Below are positions 63,472-64,000 of a stretch of DNA of 64,000 nt, piece by piece. The notes under the pieces are model-generated. The model searched no databases, had not been told where the DNA came from, and worked only from the letters and a program-made list of their open reading frames with translations. Source of the DNA: Pseudarthrobacter siccitolerans (GTDB taxonomy: Bacteria > Actinomycetota > Actinomycetes > Actinomycetales > Micrococcaceae); the NCBI RefSeq assembly GCF_001046895.1, contig NZ_CAQI01000044.1:310001-374000 (forward strand), in the 5' to 3' direction. Positions within the stretch are counted from its first letter, which is position 1. The number at the start of each line of letters is the position of its first letter. Made by a program: the position numbers and the translations under genes.

Positions 63472-64000
63472 CTAGTCCAGGTAGTCCCGCAGGACCTGCG
63501 ACCGCGAGGGGTGGCGCAGCTTGGACATGGTCTTGGATTCGATCTGGCGGATCCGCTCACGCGTGACTCCGTAGACCTTGCCGATTTCGTCTAAAGTCTT
63601 CGGCTGTCCGTCGGTCAGGCCGAACCGCATGGCAACAACGCCGGCCTCGCGCTCAGACAACGTGTCCAGGACGGAGTGGAGCTGTTCCTGCAGGAGGGTG
63701 AAGCTCACGGCATCAGCGGGGACCACGGCCTCGGAATCCTCGATGAGGTCGCCGAACTCGGAATCGCCGTCCTCTCCCAGGGGCGTGTGCAGCGAAATGG
63801 GCTCGCGGCCGTACTTCTGGACTTCGACCACCTTTTCGGGTGTCATGTCCAGTTCGAGGGCGAGCTCTTCGGGCGTGGGTTCGCGGCCGAGGTCCTGCAG
63901 CATCTGGCGCTGGACACGGGCCAGCTTGTTGATGACTTCCACCATGTGCACGGGAATACGGATGGTGCGTGCCTGGTCTGCCATGGCGCGGGTGATCGCC
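63472..64000 (-). CDS. rpoD: Principal RNA polymerase sigma factor RpoD/SigA (5' part outside window)
   Basis: The visible C-terminal 175 or so residues cover the end of region 2/3 ([19 protein letters not shown]), region 3 ([15 protein letters not shown]) and region 4 ([16 protein letters not shown], then [20 protein letters not shown], the -35-binding helix-turn-helix). This is the group 1 sigma factor (SigA/HrdB). The coding frame is open at the window end and continues beyond 64000. Confidence 0.95.
   Translation of the reverse strand, partial: AITRAMADQARTIRIPVHMVEVINKLARVQRQMLQDLGREPTPEELALELDMTPEKVVEVQKYGREPISLHTPLGEDGDSEFGDLIEDSEAVVPADAVSFTLLQEQLHSVLDTLSEREAGVVAMRFGLTDGQPKTLDEIGKVYGVTRERIRQIESKTMSKLRHPSRSQVLRDYLD

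Overview
The window is high-GC chromosomal DNA from an actinobacterium, most likely an Arthrobacter or Pseudarthrobacter relative (Micrococcaceae). The reasons are the dense gene packing with many GTG and TTG starts and 1-4 bp stop/start overlaps, lineage-typical families (SepH, DUF3000, DUF3710, DUF4193, DUF3093, DUF3159, DUF5998, DUF6421, DUF7455, an MT0933-type antitoxin-like protein), a separate topoisomerase IV (parC and parE), and gene order that follows the Rv2680-Rv2703 (sigA) region of Mycobacterium tuberculosis. The genus call is inference. No insertion sequence, prophage or CRISPR array is visible.

Layout. 1-4486 (minus): a PD-(D/E)XK nuclease-like gene, then def-fmt-rsmB-rpe (translation initiation, rRNA methylation, pentose phosphate). 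4532-5579: six tRNA genes, one on the minus strand and five on the plus strand, with terminators. 5722-13204: an antitoxin-like small protein, a benzoate transporter-like gene, zapE, a rhodanese-sufE-ybaK run, a small zinc-ribbon gene, an alpha/beta hydrolase, an unknown protein and msrB. 13345-18773: a tight DUF6421-SDR-threonine-aldolase-like operon, then DUF3000 and ribonuclease D. 18782-18914: a palindromic repeat cluster. 19034-22518: fatty-acid beta-oxidation pair (thiolase, FadB-like). 22620-31060 (minus): dxs, a DUF402 protein, an unknown protein, an aldo/keto reductase, a nucleoside hydrolase and a complete ECF-type importer (S, T and a fused A-A ATPase). 31216-34041: aconitase. 34206-39093: RNA uridine methyltransferase, KimA-like potassium permease and the divergent ceoB-ceoC (TrkA-type) pair. 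39142-44232: DUF3159, OB-fold protein, DUF3710, dut, DUF3093, DUF4193, sepH. 44268-49693 (minus): a GNAT/acyl-CoA-ligase fusion, DUF5998, a phosphodiesterase-like protein and thymidine kinase. 49770-52802: parC and a DinB-like protein. 52784-58963 (minus): cytochrome bd oxidase cydA-cydB-cydDC. 59222-60619: a BlaI-type repressor and an M56 membrane metallopeptidase. 60706-64000: parE, a DUF7455 protein and the 3' part of the principal sigma factor.

How the parts work together. The most interesting regulatory structure is at 58992-59122: three copies of a 17-bp palindrome, TTCTAC-N5-GTAGAA, lie between cydA and the divergent blaI gene. One sits exactly between the inferred -35 and -10 of cydA and one covers the inferred start site. 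This predicts that the BlaI/M56 pair controls the bd oxidase operon, that is, a respiratory signal rather than beta-lactam resistance. The second candidate for an undescribed system is the DUF6421-SDR-aldolase operon, in which the DUF6421 protein carries an HDxxH...ExxxD arrangement like a gluzincin metal site. Third, the stretch DUF402 - nucleoside hydrolase - ECF importer looks like an uncharacterised nucleoside/nucleobase salvage route. Finally, at least nine genes have a TANNNT -10 box ending about 6 nt before the start codon, which indicates widespread leaderless transcripts and settles several start codons. Functions are assigned from recognised family motifs; no database search was run.
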